A stretch of 55,590 bases of DNA from Streptomyces huiliensis (GCF_020037025.1 NZ_JAIQLH010000016.1:1-55590); one strand, 5' to 3'. Counted from the stretch's first letter, positions 1 through 8,359 are shown. Made by a program: numbers and translations. The notes: generated by a model from the letters alone, not told the origin.

Positions 1-130
1 ATCGCGGCGCCGAGCGGTCCACCCGCCCTGCCCGCGAGCGGCCCCGCCCCGGCCGGGAGTTCCGGCCGGAACTCCCGGCCGGGGCGGGGCCGCTCGCGGG
101 CAGGGCGGGTGGACCGCTCGGCGCCGCGAT
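1..130. repeat. Perfect 130-bp palindrome at window edge
   Basis: Bases 1-60 are the exact reverse complement of bases 71-130, and the ten central bases (TCCGGCCGGA) are themselves palindromic, so the whole stretch is a perfect inverted repeat with no loop. It may continue to the left of the window. No coding sequence is evident in it. It could be a real cruciform-forming site or a fold-back artefact at a contig end. Confidence 0.95.
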
Positions 131-332
131 GGCCTCGGAGATGGACCCGCCCACGTGTCTGCTCCCGTCGTCGCGCCTGGTCCGGCCGCCCTTTTTTCGC
201 ATTACGCGACAACGGGGAGCAAGCGCGACGTTTTACCCGGGAGTTCGGCCGTGCGGGCTTTCCGCCGGTCGGAGGCGTTGTGACGGCCCGGCCGGGGGCC
301 GGGAAAACCACTCGAACAGGTGAGGCCGCAGG

Positions 333-800
333 TCAGCCCGCGGCGGCGGCACCGTCGCCCTTCTCCACCTCAGCGGCGAGCCGCTCCAGGAAGGCGTCGT
401 GGATCCGGGCCAGCCCCTTGGGCGCGAAGGCCCGCTCGAAGAAGCCGCCGATGCCGGTGGCGCCGGTCCAGGTGGTGCTGACGACGACCTTGGCCCGCCC
501 CTCACCGGCGGGCGTGACGGTCCAGGTGTTCACCATCGTGGAGTTCCGGTCCTTCTCCACCAGCTGCCCGGAGGACGGCTCGGTGACCTCCAGCAGGCAG
601 TCCCGGACGCGCTTGCTGGTGGCCTGGAGCTTCCAGTGCACCAGCGTGCCCTCGCCGTCGCCGCCCTCCCGGACCTCGTACTCGCTGTACTGCTCGGGCA
701 GCAGCTTGGCACGGGTGCCGCTGTAGTCGGCGAGCGTGTCGAACACCTCCTCCGGGTCCGCCGCGATGATCCGCTCGGTGGTGGCCTCGACCTGGCCCAT
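333..800 (-). CDS. SRPBCC family protein (polyketide cyclase/dehydrase-like)
   Basis: A 155-residue protein opening MGQVEATTERIIAADPEEVF, the first strand and helix of a START/SRPBCC hydrophobic-pocket fold. It continues with LADYSGTRAKLLPEQYSEYEV and ends in a long C-terminal helix (GLARIHDAFLERLAAEVEK). Its length fits single-domain SRPBCC proteins, which bind small hydrophobic ligands or act as cyclases. The ATG at 800 is chosen because GGAGGG lies just upstream; longer readings run into the divergent acetyltransferase promoter. No partner gene is adjacent, so the ligand is unknown. Cytosolic; no signal peptide seen. Confidence 0.85.
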   Translation of the reverse strand: MGQVEATTERIIAADPEEVFDTLADYSGTRAKLLPEQYSEYEVREGGDGEGTLVHWKLQATSKRVRDCLLEVTEPSSGQLVEKDRNSTMVNTWTVTPAGEGRAKVVVSTTWTGATGIGGFFERAFAPKGLARIHDAFLERLAAEVEKGDGAAAAG

Positions 801-962
801 GACTTGCCCTCCGGGATGACGATATGTGCAGCAGCCCGCGTGCCCGCGGGTGCGGGCAAAGCCAATCACCATCGCCACACCCGCCCAAATCGGAGTGCGC
901 TCGTTCCGCGTACATACCGACGTTTCCGTCTGCGGACGTCCCCGGCCCGCTAACGTGCGTTC

Positions 963-1478
963 ATGGTGCGCATACGGAGAATGACCGACGCAGACGTGGA
1001 CACCGTGGCGGAGATCCGGGTCGCCGGCTGGCGCGAGGCGTACCGGGGACTCGTCCCCGACGCGTACCTCGACGCCATGGACCCGACGGCGGACGCCGCC
1101 ACCCACCGCGCACGCCGGGCGGCGGCCGAGTCCCCGGCGGTCGAGCTGGTCGCCGAGTCCCCCGCCGACGGCGTGACCGGCTGGGTCTGCCTCGGCCCCT
1201 GCCGCGACACCGACCTCCCGGCGCCCGCCGGCGAGCTCTACGCCCTCTACGTGCGCCCCGCGCTCATCGGCACCGGCGTGGGCCGCGCCCTGTGCGCCGC
1301 CGCCCTGGAGAGCGCGCGGGAGCGCGGCGACGCCCGCCTGGGCCTGTGGGTACTACGCGAGAACGCGCGCGCCCGCCGCTTCTACGCTCGGGCCGGCTTC
1401 GCGGCGGATGGCGCGGAGCGGGTGGATCCGGTGGACGGGGAGCCGCTGAGGGAGGTGCGGTATGTGCGGGGGTTGTGA
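963..1478 (+). CDS. GNAT family N-acetyltransferase
   Basis: 171 residues with a standard GNAT fold: MVRIRRMTDADVDTVAEIRV at the N-terminus, LYALYVRPALIGTGVGRAL as the acetyl-CoA pyrophosphate loop (R/Q-x-x-G-x-G/A variant, here IGTGVGRAL), and LWVLRENARARRFYARAGF as the terminal strand-helix signature. It transfers an acetyl group from acetyl-CoA to an amine whose identity cannot be told. The ATG lies a few bases after a TAACGT-like -10 box with no clear Shine-Dalgarno, so leaderless translation is likely. It is divergent from the SRPBCC gene and convergent with the HEAT-like gene across a repeat-rich terminator region. Confidence 0.9.
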   Translation: MVRIRRMTDADVDTVAEIRVAGWREAYRGLVPDAYLDAMDPTADAATHRARRAAAESPAVELVAESPADGVTGWVCLGPCRDTDLPAPAGELYALYVRPALIGTGVGRALCAAALESARERGDARLGLWVLRENARARRFYARAGFAADGAERVDPVDGEPLREVRYVRGL

Positions 1479-1489
1479 GGGGGCACCCC

Positions 1490-1735
1490 GGTCCCGCCCC
1501 TTCGCCGTTTCCTGGGGCTGTGCCCCAGACCCCCTTTTCGCGGCTCCGCCGCTCGTCCTCAAACGCCGGACCGGCTGAAAGTGGGCGCTCAGGCACCATC
1601 CAGCCCGTCCGGCGTTTGAGGACAACCGCGCGAAGCGCGGTTTCAGGGGGTCTGGGGGCTTGCCCCCAGGAATCGGCGAAGTGGGGGTACCCCCTCTGGG
1701 GGAGGGACCGGGGCGCAGCCCGCCGCAGGCGGACC
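1490..1735. repeat. Dispersed intergenic inverted repeat, copy 1 (between convergent genes)
   Basis: Exact 17-bp arms GTCCTCAAACGCCGGAC (1555-1571) and GTCCGGCGTTTGAGGAC (1607-1623) are nested inside outer hairpins of the TGGGG...CCCCA type (about 1512-1527 and 1650-1662). The same consensus returns at 37.3, 47.8, 52.9 and 55.5 kb. It sits between the 3' ends of two convergent genes and probably acts as a bidirectional terminator. No gene is seen in this stretch. Confidence 0.85.
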
Positions 1736-2374
1736 TCAGGCGCGGGGCACGTTGCGGGCCCGGACCGTCGGGAGGGGCCGCCCGTTGAGCCGGGCGAGCG
1801 CCACGACAGCCGCCGGCCGCAGCCGTTCGTGCTCCCGCGCGGCGACGAGAGTCGCCTCGGCCCGCCGATCACCAAGCAGCCCGAGCCCCTCGACACAAGC
1901 CCGGGCCACAGGCCAGCAGTGATCCCGAGCGGCAAGCAGCCGCTCCAGCGTGGAGAGAAGAGCGGGCACGGACTCGGGCGCCCGCAACTCGGTGAGCAGC
2001 CGCACGGGATGGACCGCGTAAGCGGTCCGCAGCGGATTGGTCGCGAGAGCGGCGGCGGCGCGGGCCGTCCGGGGATCGCGGAGCCGGGCGAGGACGTGGG
2101 CCGCGGTCGCGCACCGCACCGGTTCGCGGTAGTTGAGCAGGAGGACCAGGGTCTCGAAGGCCCGCCGGTCCCCCTGGACGCCGAGCGCGAAGGCGGCGAT
2201 CTCCCGCGCCCAGAGCGGCTGTTCGGGAGCGACGAGCACCTCGGCGAGCTCATCCCGCGCGGCCCGCCCGTCCGTGCGCGCGAGGGCCAGCAGCCGTTCG
2301 TACGCCGTGAACTCGGCCGGGGAGACCAGTTCGGCCCGTACCCGCTTCAGCAGTACGCGGAATTCCTCTTCCAT
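1736..2374 (-). CDS. HEAT-repeat-like / PBS lyase-type helical protein
   Basis: 212 residues of amphipathic helical repeats: PLWAREIAAFALGVQGDRRAFETLVLLL, then CATAAHVLARLRDPRTARAAAALA, then VARACVEGLGLLGDRRAEATLVAA and LRPAAVVALARL. This pattern fits bacterial HEAT/PBS-lyase repeat proteins, which act as protein-binding scaffolds. ATG at 2374 is preceded by GGAGGAGC, which decides the start over an upstream in-frame ATG. Cytosolic and apparently monocistronic. No catalytic motif is visible and no function can be assigned. Confidence 0.8.
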   Translation of the reverse strand: MEEEFRVLLKRVRAELVSPAEFTAYERLLALARTDGRAARDELAEVLVAPEQPLWAREIAAFALGVQGDRRAFETLVLLLNYREPVRCATAAHVLARLRDPRTARAAAALATNPLRTAYAVHPVRLLTELRAPESVPALLSTLERLLAARDHCWPVARACVEGLGLLGDRRAEATLVAAREHERLRPAAVVALARLNGRPLPTVRARNVPRA

Positions 2375-2745
2375 TCCCGCTCCTCCCCGAGTGGCCTGTA
2401 CCACATACTAATTCGGGCCCCCGCCCCCTGGCGCTCGCGGTTACCGGTGAGTTAATCTCCCGGCACGAGCCGCACCCCGGCTCGGGCGGCCGGTGACGCG
2501 GCCGTCGTGGCGCCGGCCCCGCCGGTGCCGCCCGCCGGTTCGGCACTCCAGTACGGCACGGCCCCGGGACAGGGCCTGCCGGTCGCGCAACTCCTCCCCC
2601 GTGGACGCCCTTTACCCGCCCGCGGAAATCCTTAAGGCCGCCGCGCCCGCCGCAGGGACGCGTCGCGCCCGCGTACCCGGCAGCGTCGCCGGGACGCCCT
2701 CCGACCCGTTCCCCGCGCCCGGGAAACACCCACTGGAGTCCCGCC
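2375..2745. other. Intergenic region between divergent genes
   Basis: 371 bases separating the HEAT-like gene from the dehydrogenase. It must hold both promoters, but no convincing -35/-10 pair or operator was recognised. A CTGGAG ribosome site lies 8 bases before the dehydrogenase ATG. No gene seen. Confidence 0.6.
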
Positions 2746-4554
2746 ATGGACCGTCAGTCCCCTGCCTCCACCCCCGCCCCCCTGAGGTCCGTCGCCGTGG
2801 TCGGCCTCGGCACGATGGGTTCCGGCATCGCCGAGCTCCTCGTCCGGGCCGGCCGCGAGGTCGTCGGCATCGACGTCAGCGCCGAGGCGGCCGCCCGGAC
2901 CGTCGAGGCCCTCACCGCCGCCACCGCCCGCGCCGTCGCGCGCGGCAGGCTCACCGAGGACGAACGCCGGTCCGCCCTGGCCCGGTTCCGCACCTCGGCC
3001 GACCTCGCCGACGCGGCCGGCGCCGACCTGGTCATCGAGGTCGTGCCCGAGGACTACGCGCTGAAGCACGAGGTCCTCACCGCCCTCGACCGCATCGTCG
3101 CGCCCACCGCCATCCTGGCCACCGGCACCAACGCCCTCTCCGTCACCCGGCTCGCCGCCGACTCCGCCCACCCCGAACGGGTGCTCGGCCTGCACTTCTT
3201 CAACCCCGCCCCGGCCATGAAGCTGGTCGAGGTGGTCTCCTCGGTGCTCACCGCGCCGAGCGCGGTCGCCGCCGTCACCGAGCTCGCCCGCGACCTGGGC
3301 AAGGAGCCCGTCCCGGTGGGCGACCGGCCCGGATTCGTCGCGGACGGGCTGCTGTTCGGCTACCTCAACCAGGCCGCCGCCATGTACGAGTCGCGGTACG
3401 CGTCCCGGGAGGACATCGACGCCGCGATGAAGCTGGGCTGCGGTCTGCCGATGGGGCCGCTGGCGCTCCTCGACCTGATCGGCGTCGACACCGCCAGGAC
3501 CGTCCTGGAGGCCATGTACGCGGCCTCGCACGACCGGCTGCACGCCCCCGCCCCGATCCTCGGGCAGCTCGCCGCCGCCGGGCTGACCGGCCGCAAGGCG
3601 GGCCGCGGCTTCTACACGTACGCGGCGCCGGGCTCGTCGGAGACGGTCCCGGACACGGAGACGCCCGGCACCGCGGAAGGCGGGAAGACCGCCGGCCGCC
3701 CGGTGCGCTCCGTCGGCGTCGTCGGCTCCGGGACGATGGCGAGCGGCATCGCCGAGGTCTTCGCCCGGGCGGGCCTCCCGGTCGTGCTCGCCGCCCGCAC
3801 GGCCGACAAGGCGGACGGCGCCCGCGCCCGGATCGCGGCGTCGCTGGCCCGCTCGGTCGACAAGGGCAGGATCACCGCCGGGCAGCGGGACGCGACCCTG
3901 GAACTGATCACTCCGGCCGGTTCCCTGGACGCCCTCGCCGACGTCGACCTGGCCGTCGAGGCCGTGGCCGAGGACCTCGCCGTCAAGCGGGAGCTGTTCG
4001 CCACCCTCGACAAGGTCTGCCGCCCCGGCGCCGTCCTCGCCACCACCACCTCCTCGCTGCCGGTGATCGCCTGCGCCCGGGCGACGTCCCGTCCCCAGGA
4101 CGTCGTCGGCATGCACTTCTTCAACCCGGCACCCGCGATGAAGCTGGTGGAGGTGGTGCGGACGGTGCTGACGGCGGACGACGCCCACGCCACCGTCCGC
4201 GAGATCTGCGCGGCCGTCCGCAAGCACCCGGTGGACTGCGGCGACCGCGCCGGGTTCATCGTCAACGCGCTGCTGTTCCCGTACCTCAACAACGCGGTCA
4301 AGATGGTGCAGGAGCACTACGCCTCGCCGGACGACATCGACACCGCCATGAAGCTCGGCGGCGGCTATCCGATGGGCCCCTTCGAACTCCTCGACGTGGT
4401 CGGCCTGGACGTCTCGCTGGCCATCGAGCGCGTCCTGCACCGCGAGTTCCGCGACCCGGGCCTGGCGCCCGCGCCGCTGCTGGAGCACCTGGTCGCGGCG
4501 GGCTGCCTCGGACGCAAGACGGGGCGCGGCTTCCGCGAGTATGCGCGGGCCTGA
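2746..4554 (+). CDS. Two-domain 3-hydroxyacyl-CoA (3-hydroxybutyryl-CoA) dehydrogenase
   Basis: 602 residues made of two tandem, complete 3-hydroxyacyl-CoA dehydrogenase units. Each has its own NAD-binding loop (GLGTMGSG near residue 20 and GSGTMASG near 327), its own catalytic-His signature (GLHFFNPAPAMKLVEVV and GMHFFNPAPAMKLVEVV) and its own C-terminal 6-phosphogluconate-dehydrogenase-like helical domain (GLPMGPLALLDLIG; GYPMGPFELLDVVG). It oxidises 3-hydroxyacyl-CoA to 3-oxoacyl-CoA or the reverse, probably on C4 substrates. Such genes usually accompany ccr in Streptomyces, supplying crotonyl-CoA precursors; here ccr is about 25 kb downstream. Both active sites look intact. A TetR gene follows 139 bases downstream. 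Confidence 0.93.
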   Translation: MDRQSPASTPAPLRSVAVVGLGTMGSGIAELLVRAGREVVGIDVSAEAAARTVEALTAATARAVARGRLTEDERRSALARFRTSADLADAAGADLVIEVVPEDYALKHEVLTALDRIVAPTAILATGTNALSVTRLAADSAHPERVLGLHFFNPAPAMKLVEVVSSVLTAPSAVAAVTELARDLGKEPVPVGDRPGFVADGLLFGYLNQAAAMYESRYASREDIDAAMKLGCGLPMGPLALLDLIGVDTARTVLEAMYAASHDRLHAPAPILGQLAAAGLTGRKAGRGFYTYAAPGSSETVPDTETPGTAEGGKTAGRPVRSVGVVGSGTMASGIAEVFARAGLPVVLAARTADKADGARARIAASLARSVDKGRITAGQRDATLELITPAGSLDALADVDLAVEAVAEDLAVKRELFATLDKVCRPGAVLATTTSSLPVIACARATSRPQDVVGMHFFNPAPAMKLVEVVRTVLTADDAHATVREICAAVRKHPVDCGDRAGFIVNALLFPYLNNAVKMVQEHYASPDDIDTAMKLGGGYPMGPFELLDVVGLDVSLAIERVLHREFRDPGLAPAPLLEHLVAAGCLGRKTGRGFREYARA

Positions 4555-4693
4555 CGCCCCGGGCGGGCGGGACGCGGCGGCGGACCGGGGCACCGACCGG
4601 GACACTGGCCGGGGCGAGGGCTGGGGCGGCCTGCTGGAACCGGCCGGCGGTCCGTCCCCGCACGCCCGCGCGGGCGCGTGTTACGTTCCCCAC

Positions 4694-5554
4694 ATGTCCC
4701 AGCCCGCCAAGTCCGTCCGCTCCCCGCGCGGGACCGCCGCCCGGAGCTCCGAGGAGCCCGGACCGCCCGGCCCGCGCCCGTCGCCGTCCTCCCCCGCCGC
4801 CCCGGAGGCCACCGGCTCCGGTCGCGCCGCCGCCCAGCGCCTCACCATGCGGCGCAAACTCGCCGCCGCGGCCATGGAGTTGTTCGCCGCCAAGGGGTAC
4901 GAGGCCACCACCGTCGACGAGATCGCGGCGGCGGCCGGCGTCGCCCGCCGGACCTTCTTCCGCCACTTCCGCTCCAAGGAAGAGGCCATCTTCCCCGACC
5001 ACGACGACACCCTCGTCCGCGCGGCCGGGGTCCTCGACGCCGCCCCCGCGCACGAGAACCCGCTCGACACGGTGTGCCGCGGCATCAAGGAGGTCATGCG
5101 CATGTACGCGGCCTCCCCCTCCGTCTCCGTGGCCCGCTACCGCCTCACCCGCGAGGTCCCCACCCTCCGCGAGCGCGAGATCGCCTCGGTCGCCCGCTAC
5201 GAACGCCTCTTCACCCGCTACCTCCTGGGCCACTTCGAGGAGGGCACCCACCACGACGACGACCCCCTCCTCGCCGAGGTCGCCGCCTCCGCCGTGGTCA
5301 CCGCCCACAACCACGTCCTCCGCCGCTGGCTCCGCAGCGGCGGCGAGGGCGACGTCGAGGCCCAGCTCGACCACGCGTTCGCCATCGTCCGCGAGACCTT
5401 CGGCAAGGGCATCGGCGCGGGCCGCGCCCCCCTCCCGTCCGGCCCGGTGGCCACCGCGCAGACGGAGGGCGAGGTGCTGGTCGCGGTCGCGCGGACGGAC
5501 GCGCCGCTGGGGGACGTGATGGCGGCGATCGAGAAGGTGCTCAAGAAGAGCTGA
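4694..5554 (+). CDS. TetR/AcrR family transcriptional regulator
   Basis: 286 residues. A Pro/Ser/Ala-rich, probably disordered N-terminal 50 residues precede the TetR DNA-binding domain (RRKLAAAAMELFAAKGYEATTVDEIAAAAGVARRTFFRHFRSKEEAI, about residues 53-98). The rest is an all-helical ligand domain. ATG 4694 is taken because it follows a TTACGTT promoter-like stretch closely; an in-frame ATG at 4541 overlaps the dehydrogenase gene and adds only low-complexity residues. It probably controls the preceding dehydrogenase and perhaps the distant ccr genes, by analogy with the usual arrangement. The last 21 bases including the stop are tandemly repeated just downstream. Confidence 0.9.
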   Translation: MSQPAKSVRSPRGTAARSSEEPGPPGPRPSPSSPAAPEATGSGRAAAQRLTMRRKLAAAAMELFAAKGYEATTVDEIAAAAGVARRTFFRHFRSKEEAIFPDHDDTLVRAAGVLDAAPAHENPLDTVCRGIKEVMRMYAASPSVSVARYRLTREVPTLREREIASVARYERLFTRYLLGHFEEGTHHDDDPLLAEVAASAVVTAHNHVLRRWLRSGGEGDVEAQLDHAFAIVRETFGKGIGAGRAPLPSGPVATAQTEGEVLVAVARTDAPLGDVMAAIEKVLKKS

Positions 5555-5662
5555 AGGTTCTCAAGAAGAGCTGAGAGGCGGGCGGGTGCCCCTCAGCGTG
5601 CCGGCCTCCCGCTTACGGGCACCCCTTCACGTGCGGGCCTCCCGCTTACGGGCACCCCTTCG
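5531..5662. repeat. Tandem duplications at the tetR 3' end
   Basis: AAGGTGCTCAAGAAGAGCTGA at the end of the tetR gene is followed directly by a near-copy of itself including a second stop. Two 33-base copies of a unit containing CGGCCTCCCGCTTACGGGCA then lie at 5597-5629 and 5630-5662 (one internal and one terminal mismatch). Each unit contains a short self-complementary core, so the pair may also act as a terminator between the convergent tetR and MFS genes. Confidence 0.85.
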
Positions 5663-5701
5663 CGAGTGGGGCACCCCCCAACTCCCCTGCCGGACACAGC
5701 A

Positions 5702-6901
5702 CTACGCCGCGCGCACCGATTCGCCGCCCTCCGCCACCGGCAGGTCGCGCGGCGCGCGGCGGGCGATCACGGCGTGGGCCGCCTCCGCCGTCACCAGCCC
5801 GGCCGCGATCAGCACGGCGCCGACCGGGCCGAGCCAGTGCGCGCCGTACCACGCCATGCCGGCCTGCCCGACCAGGGGAGCGACCGAGACGCCGACGTAG
5901 ACCGTTGCCGAGGCGAGGCCGGTGAGCAGGGGGGCCGCCGCCGGCATGGCGGAGATCAGCCGGTGGGTCTGCGGCGCCAGAAGTCCCCATCCGCACACGC
6001 CCCATACGAGGAGCGCCACGACGGTGGCGGGCAGGTTCGTGCTCGTCCAGGGCAGCAGGGCGAAGTCGGCCGCGGCCACGACGATGCAGGTGTTGATGAC
6101 GCGACGACCGCCGACGCGGTCCGTCAGTCCTCCGGAGCCGAGCGTTCCGACGGTGGCGGCGAGGCCCCACACGAACAGCAGGGCCGCCAGCGTGGTGCCG
6201 CTGCCGCCGGTGGCGCGGTCGAGGCTCTCGCCGATGAACGAGTAGACGGTGTACAGGCCGGTGTAGACGAGAAGGCTCGTGAGCAGGGTCAGGCCGACGC
6301 GGCGGTCGGCGAGCGGGGCGACGCGGGTGCGCAGCGAGACCGCGGGCGGCGTGGGGACCGGGGGCAGGAGCAGGGCGGTTCCGACGGCGGCGAGCACGCC
6401 GAGGGCGGAGACGAACACCATGGTGGCCCGCCAGTTGCCGCTGACGCTGCCGATCACCGTGCCGAGGGGGGAGCCGAGCGCGGTCGCGGCGCTGAGGCCG
6501 GTCATGACGGTGGCGATGGCGCGGCCCCGGCGTTCCGGCGTCGCGAGCGCGGCGGCCGCCGCGACGGCGGCGGGGGTGACCATGGCGCCGCCGAGCCCGG
6601 CGAGCGCCCGCCCGGCCAGGGCCACGCCGAAGACGGGGACGAAGGCCGTCACGAGGTTGCCGGCGGTGAAGACGGTGAACCCGGTGAGGAAGAGCGCGCG
6701 GCGCGGCCGGCGCGTGGTGCAGGCGGCCATGACGGGGCCGAGGACGGCGTAGGTGAAGGCGTAGGCGCTGAGCAGCCATCCCGCGGTGCCGACGGAGACG
6801 CCGAGGGAGTCCGCCGCGTCCGGGAGGATGCCGGCGATGACGAAGCTGTCGGTGCCGATGGCGAACATGCCGGCGGCGAGGACGAGGAGTGACCGGTACA
6901 C
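5702..6901 (-). CDS. MFS drug-type efflux transporter (DHA family)
   Basis: 399 residues with about twelve hydrophobic segments, beginning MYRSLLVLAAGMFAIGTDSFVIAG and including GWLLSAYAFTYAVLGPVMAA. The signature GRALAGLGGAMVTPAAVA sits in TM4-5, typical of proton-driven multidrug exporters related to AraJ/CmlA. GTG at 6901 is supported by GGAGGT 8 bases upstream. The promoter region contains a 22-bp site that closely matches a site before the neighbouring Rrf2 gene, so this transporter is probably under that repressor. It lies in the inner membrane; substrate unknown. Confidence 0.9.
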   Translation of the reverse strand: MYRSLLVLAAGMFAIGTDSFVIAGILPDAADSLGVSVGTAGWLLSAYAFTYAVLGPVMAACTTRRPRRALFLTGFTVFTAGNLVTAFVPVFGVALAGRALAGLGGAMVTPAAVAAAAALATPERRGRAIATVMTGLSAATALGSPLGTVIGSVSGNWRATMVFVSALGVLAAVGTALLLPPVPTPPAVSLRTRVAPLADRRVGLTLLTSLLVYTGLYTVYSFIGESLDRATGGSGTTLAALLFVWGLAATVGTLGSGGLTDRVGGRRVINTCIVVAAADFALLPWTSTNLPATVVALLVWGVCGWGLLAPQTHRLISAMPAAAPLLTGLASATVYVGVSVAPLVGQAGMAWYGAHWLGPVGAVLIAAGLVTAEAAHAVIARRAPRDLPVAEGGESVRAA

Positions 6902-6925
6902 GGGGAGGGGACCTCCGAAGGTTGC

Positions 6926-6947
6926 TGTAACTGATTTGGTTACGACA
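6926..6947. promoter_or_regulatory. Putative Rrf2 operator 1 (MFS promoter)
   Basis: The site has half-sites GTAAC and GTTAC separated by seven bases, 25 bases before the MFS start. AACTGATT-N2-GTTAC-N-ACA is shared exactly with the site at 7501-7522. Confidence 0.65.
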
Positions 6948-7025
6948 CAGGGCCGAAAGAAGGCCGGCCCACAAGGACCGGCCGTCCGCGACTTCCGCGC
7001 GGCGCACGCCGCTTGAACGCCAGGC

Positions 7026-7454
7026 TCAGGCCATCGTCTCCCGCAGCACGTCGGCCACGGTGACGGCCGACAGCTCCGCCTTCATCGACCGCTCCGCGCG
7101 GTCGTACGCCTCCCGCAGCACGGGCGGGATGCCGCGCCCGACGGGGCAGAGCTGGTTCGGCGGGGTGGAGTGCAGCGCGATGAGCGGTTCCGGCTCGACG
7201 GCCAGGTAGACGTCCGCCAGCGTGATCGTCTCCGGGGCGCGCGTCAGCCGCCAGCCCGCGCGCTGCCCGCGCTGCGAGTCCACCAGCCCCGCCGCACGCA
7301 GACTGCCGAGCGTGCGGCGGATGACGACGGGGTTGGTGTTGACGCTGTCGGCGATCTGGTCGGACGTCACGAGACCGTCCGGCCGCTTCGGGCAGACCAG
7401 CGCCATCCAGGCCAGCGCGTGCGCGGCCACGGTCGTACGACTGCTGACGCTCAT
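7026..7454 (-). CDS. Rrf2 family transcriptional regulator (YwnA-like)
   Basis: 142 residues starting MSVSSRTTVAAHALAWMALV, then a winged-helix domain with DQIADSVNTNPVVIRRTLGSLRAAGLV as the recognition helix and GWRLTRAPETITLADVYLAVE as the wing and linker of Rrf2 proteins. It lacks the three-Cys iron-sulfur ligand set of IscR and has a single Cys in NQLCPVGRGI, like YwnA-type thiol-stress sensors. ATG 7454 is supported by a GGGAG ribosome site. In Bacillus, ywnA adjoins ywnB (an NmrA-like reductase), and the same pairing is seen here with the gene at 7655-8359. Confidence 0.88.
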   Translation of the reverse strand: MSVSSRTTVAAHALAWMALVCPKRPDGLVTSDQIADSVNTNPVVIRRTLGSLRAAGLVDSQRGQRAGWRLTRAPETITLADVYLAVEPEPLIALHSTPPNQLCPVGRGIPPVLREAYDRAERSMKAELSAVTVADVLRETMA

Positions 7455-7500
7455 GGAACTCCCGTCGTCCCGGGGCGGACGGCCGGTCGGCCCGCCCTGT

Positions 7501-7522
7501 CGCAACTGATTCTGTTACAACA
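7501..7522. promoter_or_regulatory. Putative Rrf2 operator 2 (autoregulatory)
   Basis: CGCAACTGATTCTGTTACAA-CA lies about 47 bases before the Rrf2 start. It shares 17 of 22 positions with the site in front of the MFS gene, in the same orientation, implying one regulator for both promoters. Confidence 0.65.
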
Positions 7523-7529
7523 GGGCCCC

Positions 7530-7648
7530 GGACGTCCAGCCCCACCGGACGTCCAGCCCCACCGGACGTCCAGCCCCACCGGACGTCCAGCCCCACCGGA
7601 CGTCCGGTCTCACAGGACGTCCGGTCTCACAAAACGTCCGGTCTCACA
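7530..7648. repeat. Seven-unit 17-bp tandem repeat
   Basis: Four exact copies of GGACGTCCAGCCCCACC (7530-7597) are followed by three of the variant GGACGTCCGGTCTCACA (7598-7648, the last starting AAA). Each unit holds the palindrome GGACGTCC. There are no spacers, so this is a minisatellite and not a CRISPR array. It fills the gap between the Rrf2 operator and the end of the reductase gene. Confidence 0.95.
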
Positions 7649-7654
7649 TGCACC

Positions 7655-8359
7655 TCAGTAGCCGATCGTGAACCGCCGCTGGACGAACCGCGGCAGCTCC
7701 GCCTCGTCCACCAGCGCGACGGCCGCGTCCTCCACCGAGATGCGGCTGCGCCCGTCCGCGTCCAGCACCGGCTGGTCGCCGCCGAGGCGGAACCTGCCCG
7801 TGCGCGGCCCGGGTGTGATGTCCTCGGCGGGACTGAAGTACGTCCAGAGCCGGTTGGACGTGCGCAGCACGTTCAGCGCGTCCCGGTGGCCGCGCACCGC
7901 CGCCGCGTAGGACCGGGGCAGCCCGAGCCGGTCGAGACTCTCGTTCAGGTGCTCGTCCGAGTCGGCGTGGACGAGGCCGGGCTCGACCTCCAGGCTGCCG
8001 GCTCCGCCGATCACGATCAGCCGGGTGCGGGGATGCCCCGCCAGGGCCTTGAGCAGCACCCGCGCGGCGGTCGCGAAGACCGACGGGTCGGCGACCGAAC
8101 GCTCCACGGTGTCGCCGAAGTCGGCGGCGGCGTTGCCGGGCTGGTAGCCGCTGATCAGTACGTCCATGCCGGGCAGGACGGCGGCGACCCCCTCGGCGTC
8201 GAACACGTCGAGGCTCTTCCACACGACGCCCGCCCGCTCCTCGCCGCGGATCCGCGAGGCGTCGCGGGTGAACGCCGTGACCTCGTGCCCCCGTTCGGCG
8301 GCCTCGGTGACGACCCGGCTGCCGATGGTCCCGCTCGCTCCGATGACTCCGATGCGCAT
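7655..8359 (-). CDS. NAD(P)-binding NmrA/YwnB-like reductase
   Basis: 234 residues with a Rossmann start MRIGVIGASGTIGSRVVTEA (GASGTIG dinucleotide loop, residues 7-13). RLIVIGGAGSLEVEPGL sits at the position of the SDR fourth strand, followed by LRTSNRLWTYFSPAEDITPGPRTG and a RISVEDAAVALVDEAE segment typical of atypical SDRs of the NmrA/YwnB group. The YxxxK catalytic pair is not clear, so it may be a redox sensor and not a full dehydrogenase. ATG 8359 follows AAGGGGAGA. It is divergent from the TetR gene at 8479 with a strong palindrome between them. Confidence 0.87.
   Translation of the reverse strand: MRIGVIGASGTIGSRVVTEAAERGHEVTAFTRDASRIRGEERAGVVWKSLDVFDAEGVAAVLPGMDVLISGYQPGNAAADFGDTVERSVADPSVFATAARVLLKALAGHPRTRLIVIGGAGSLEVEPGLVHADSDEHLNESLDRLGLPRSYAAAVRGHRDALNVLRTSNRLWTYFSPAEDITPGPRTGRFRLGGDQPVLDADGRSRISVEDAAVALVDEAELPRFVQRRFTIGY

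Noticed and set aside
2632..4605. 657-codon open frame on the minus strand opposite the hydroxyacyl-CoA dehydrogenase
   Set aside because: It is the mirror frame of a well-supported gene in very GC-rich DNA; composition is Gly/Val/Arg/Glu-rich without domains. Similar mirror frames opposite ccr, ecm, the MHS transporter and LanKC were dropped for the same reason.
7530..7648. Possible CRISPR array
   Set aside because: Units are contiguous 17-mers without spacers, and no cas genes are present.
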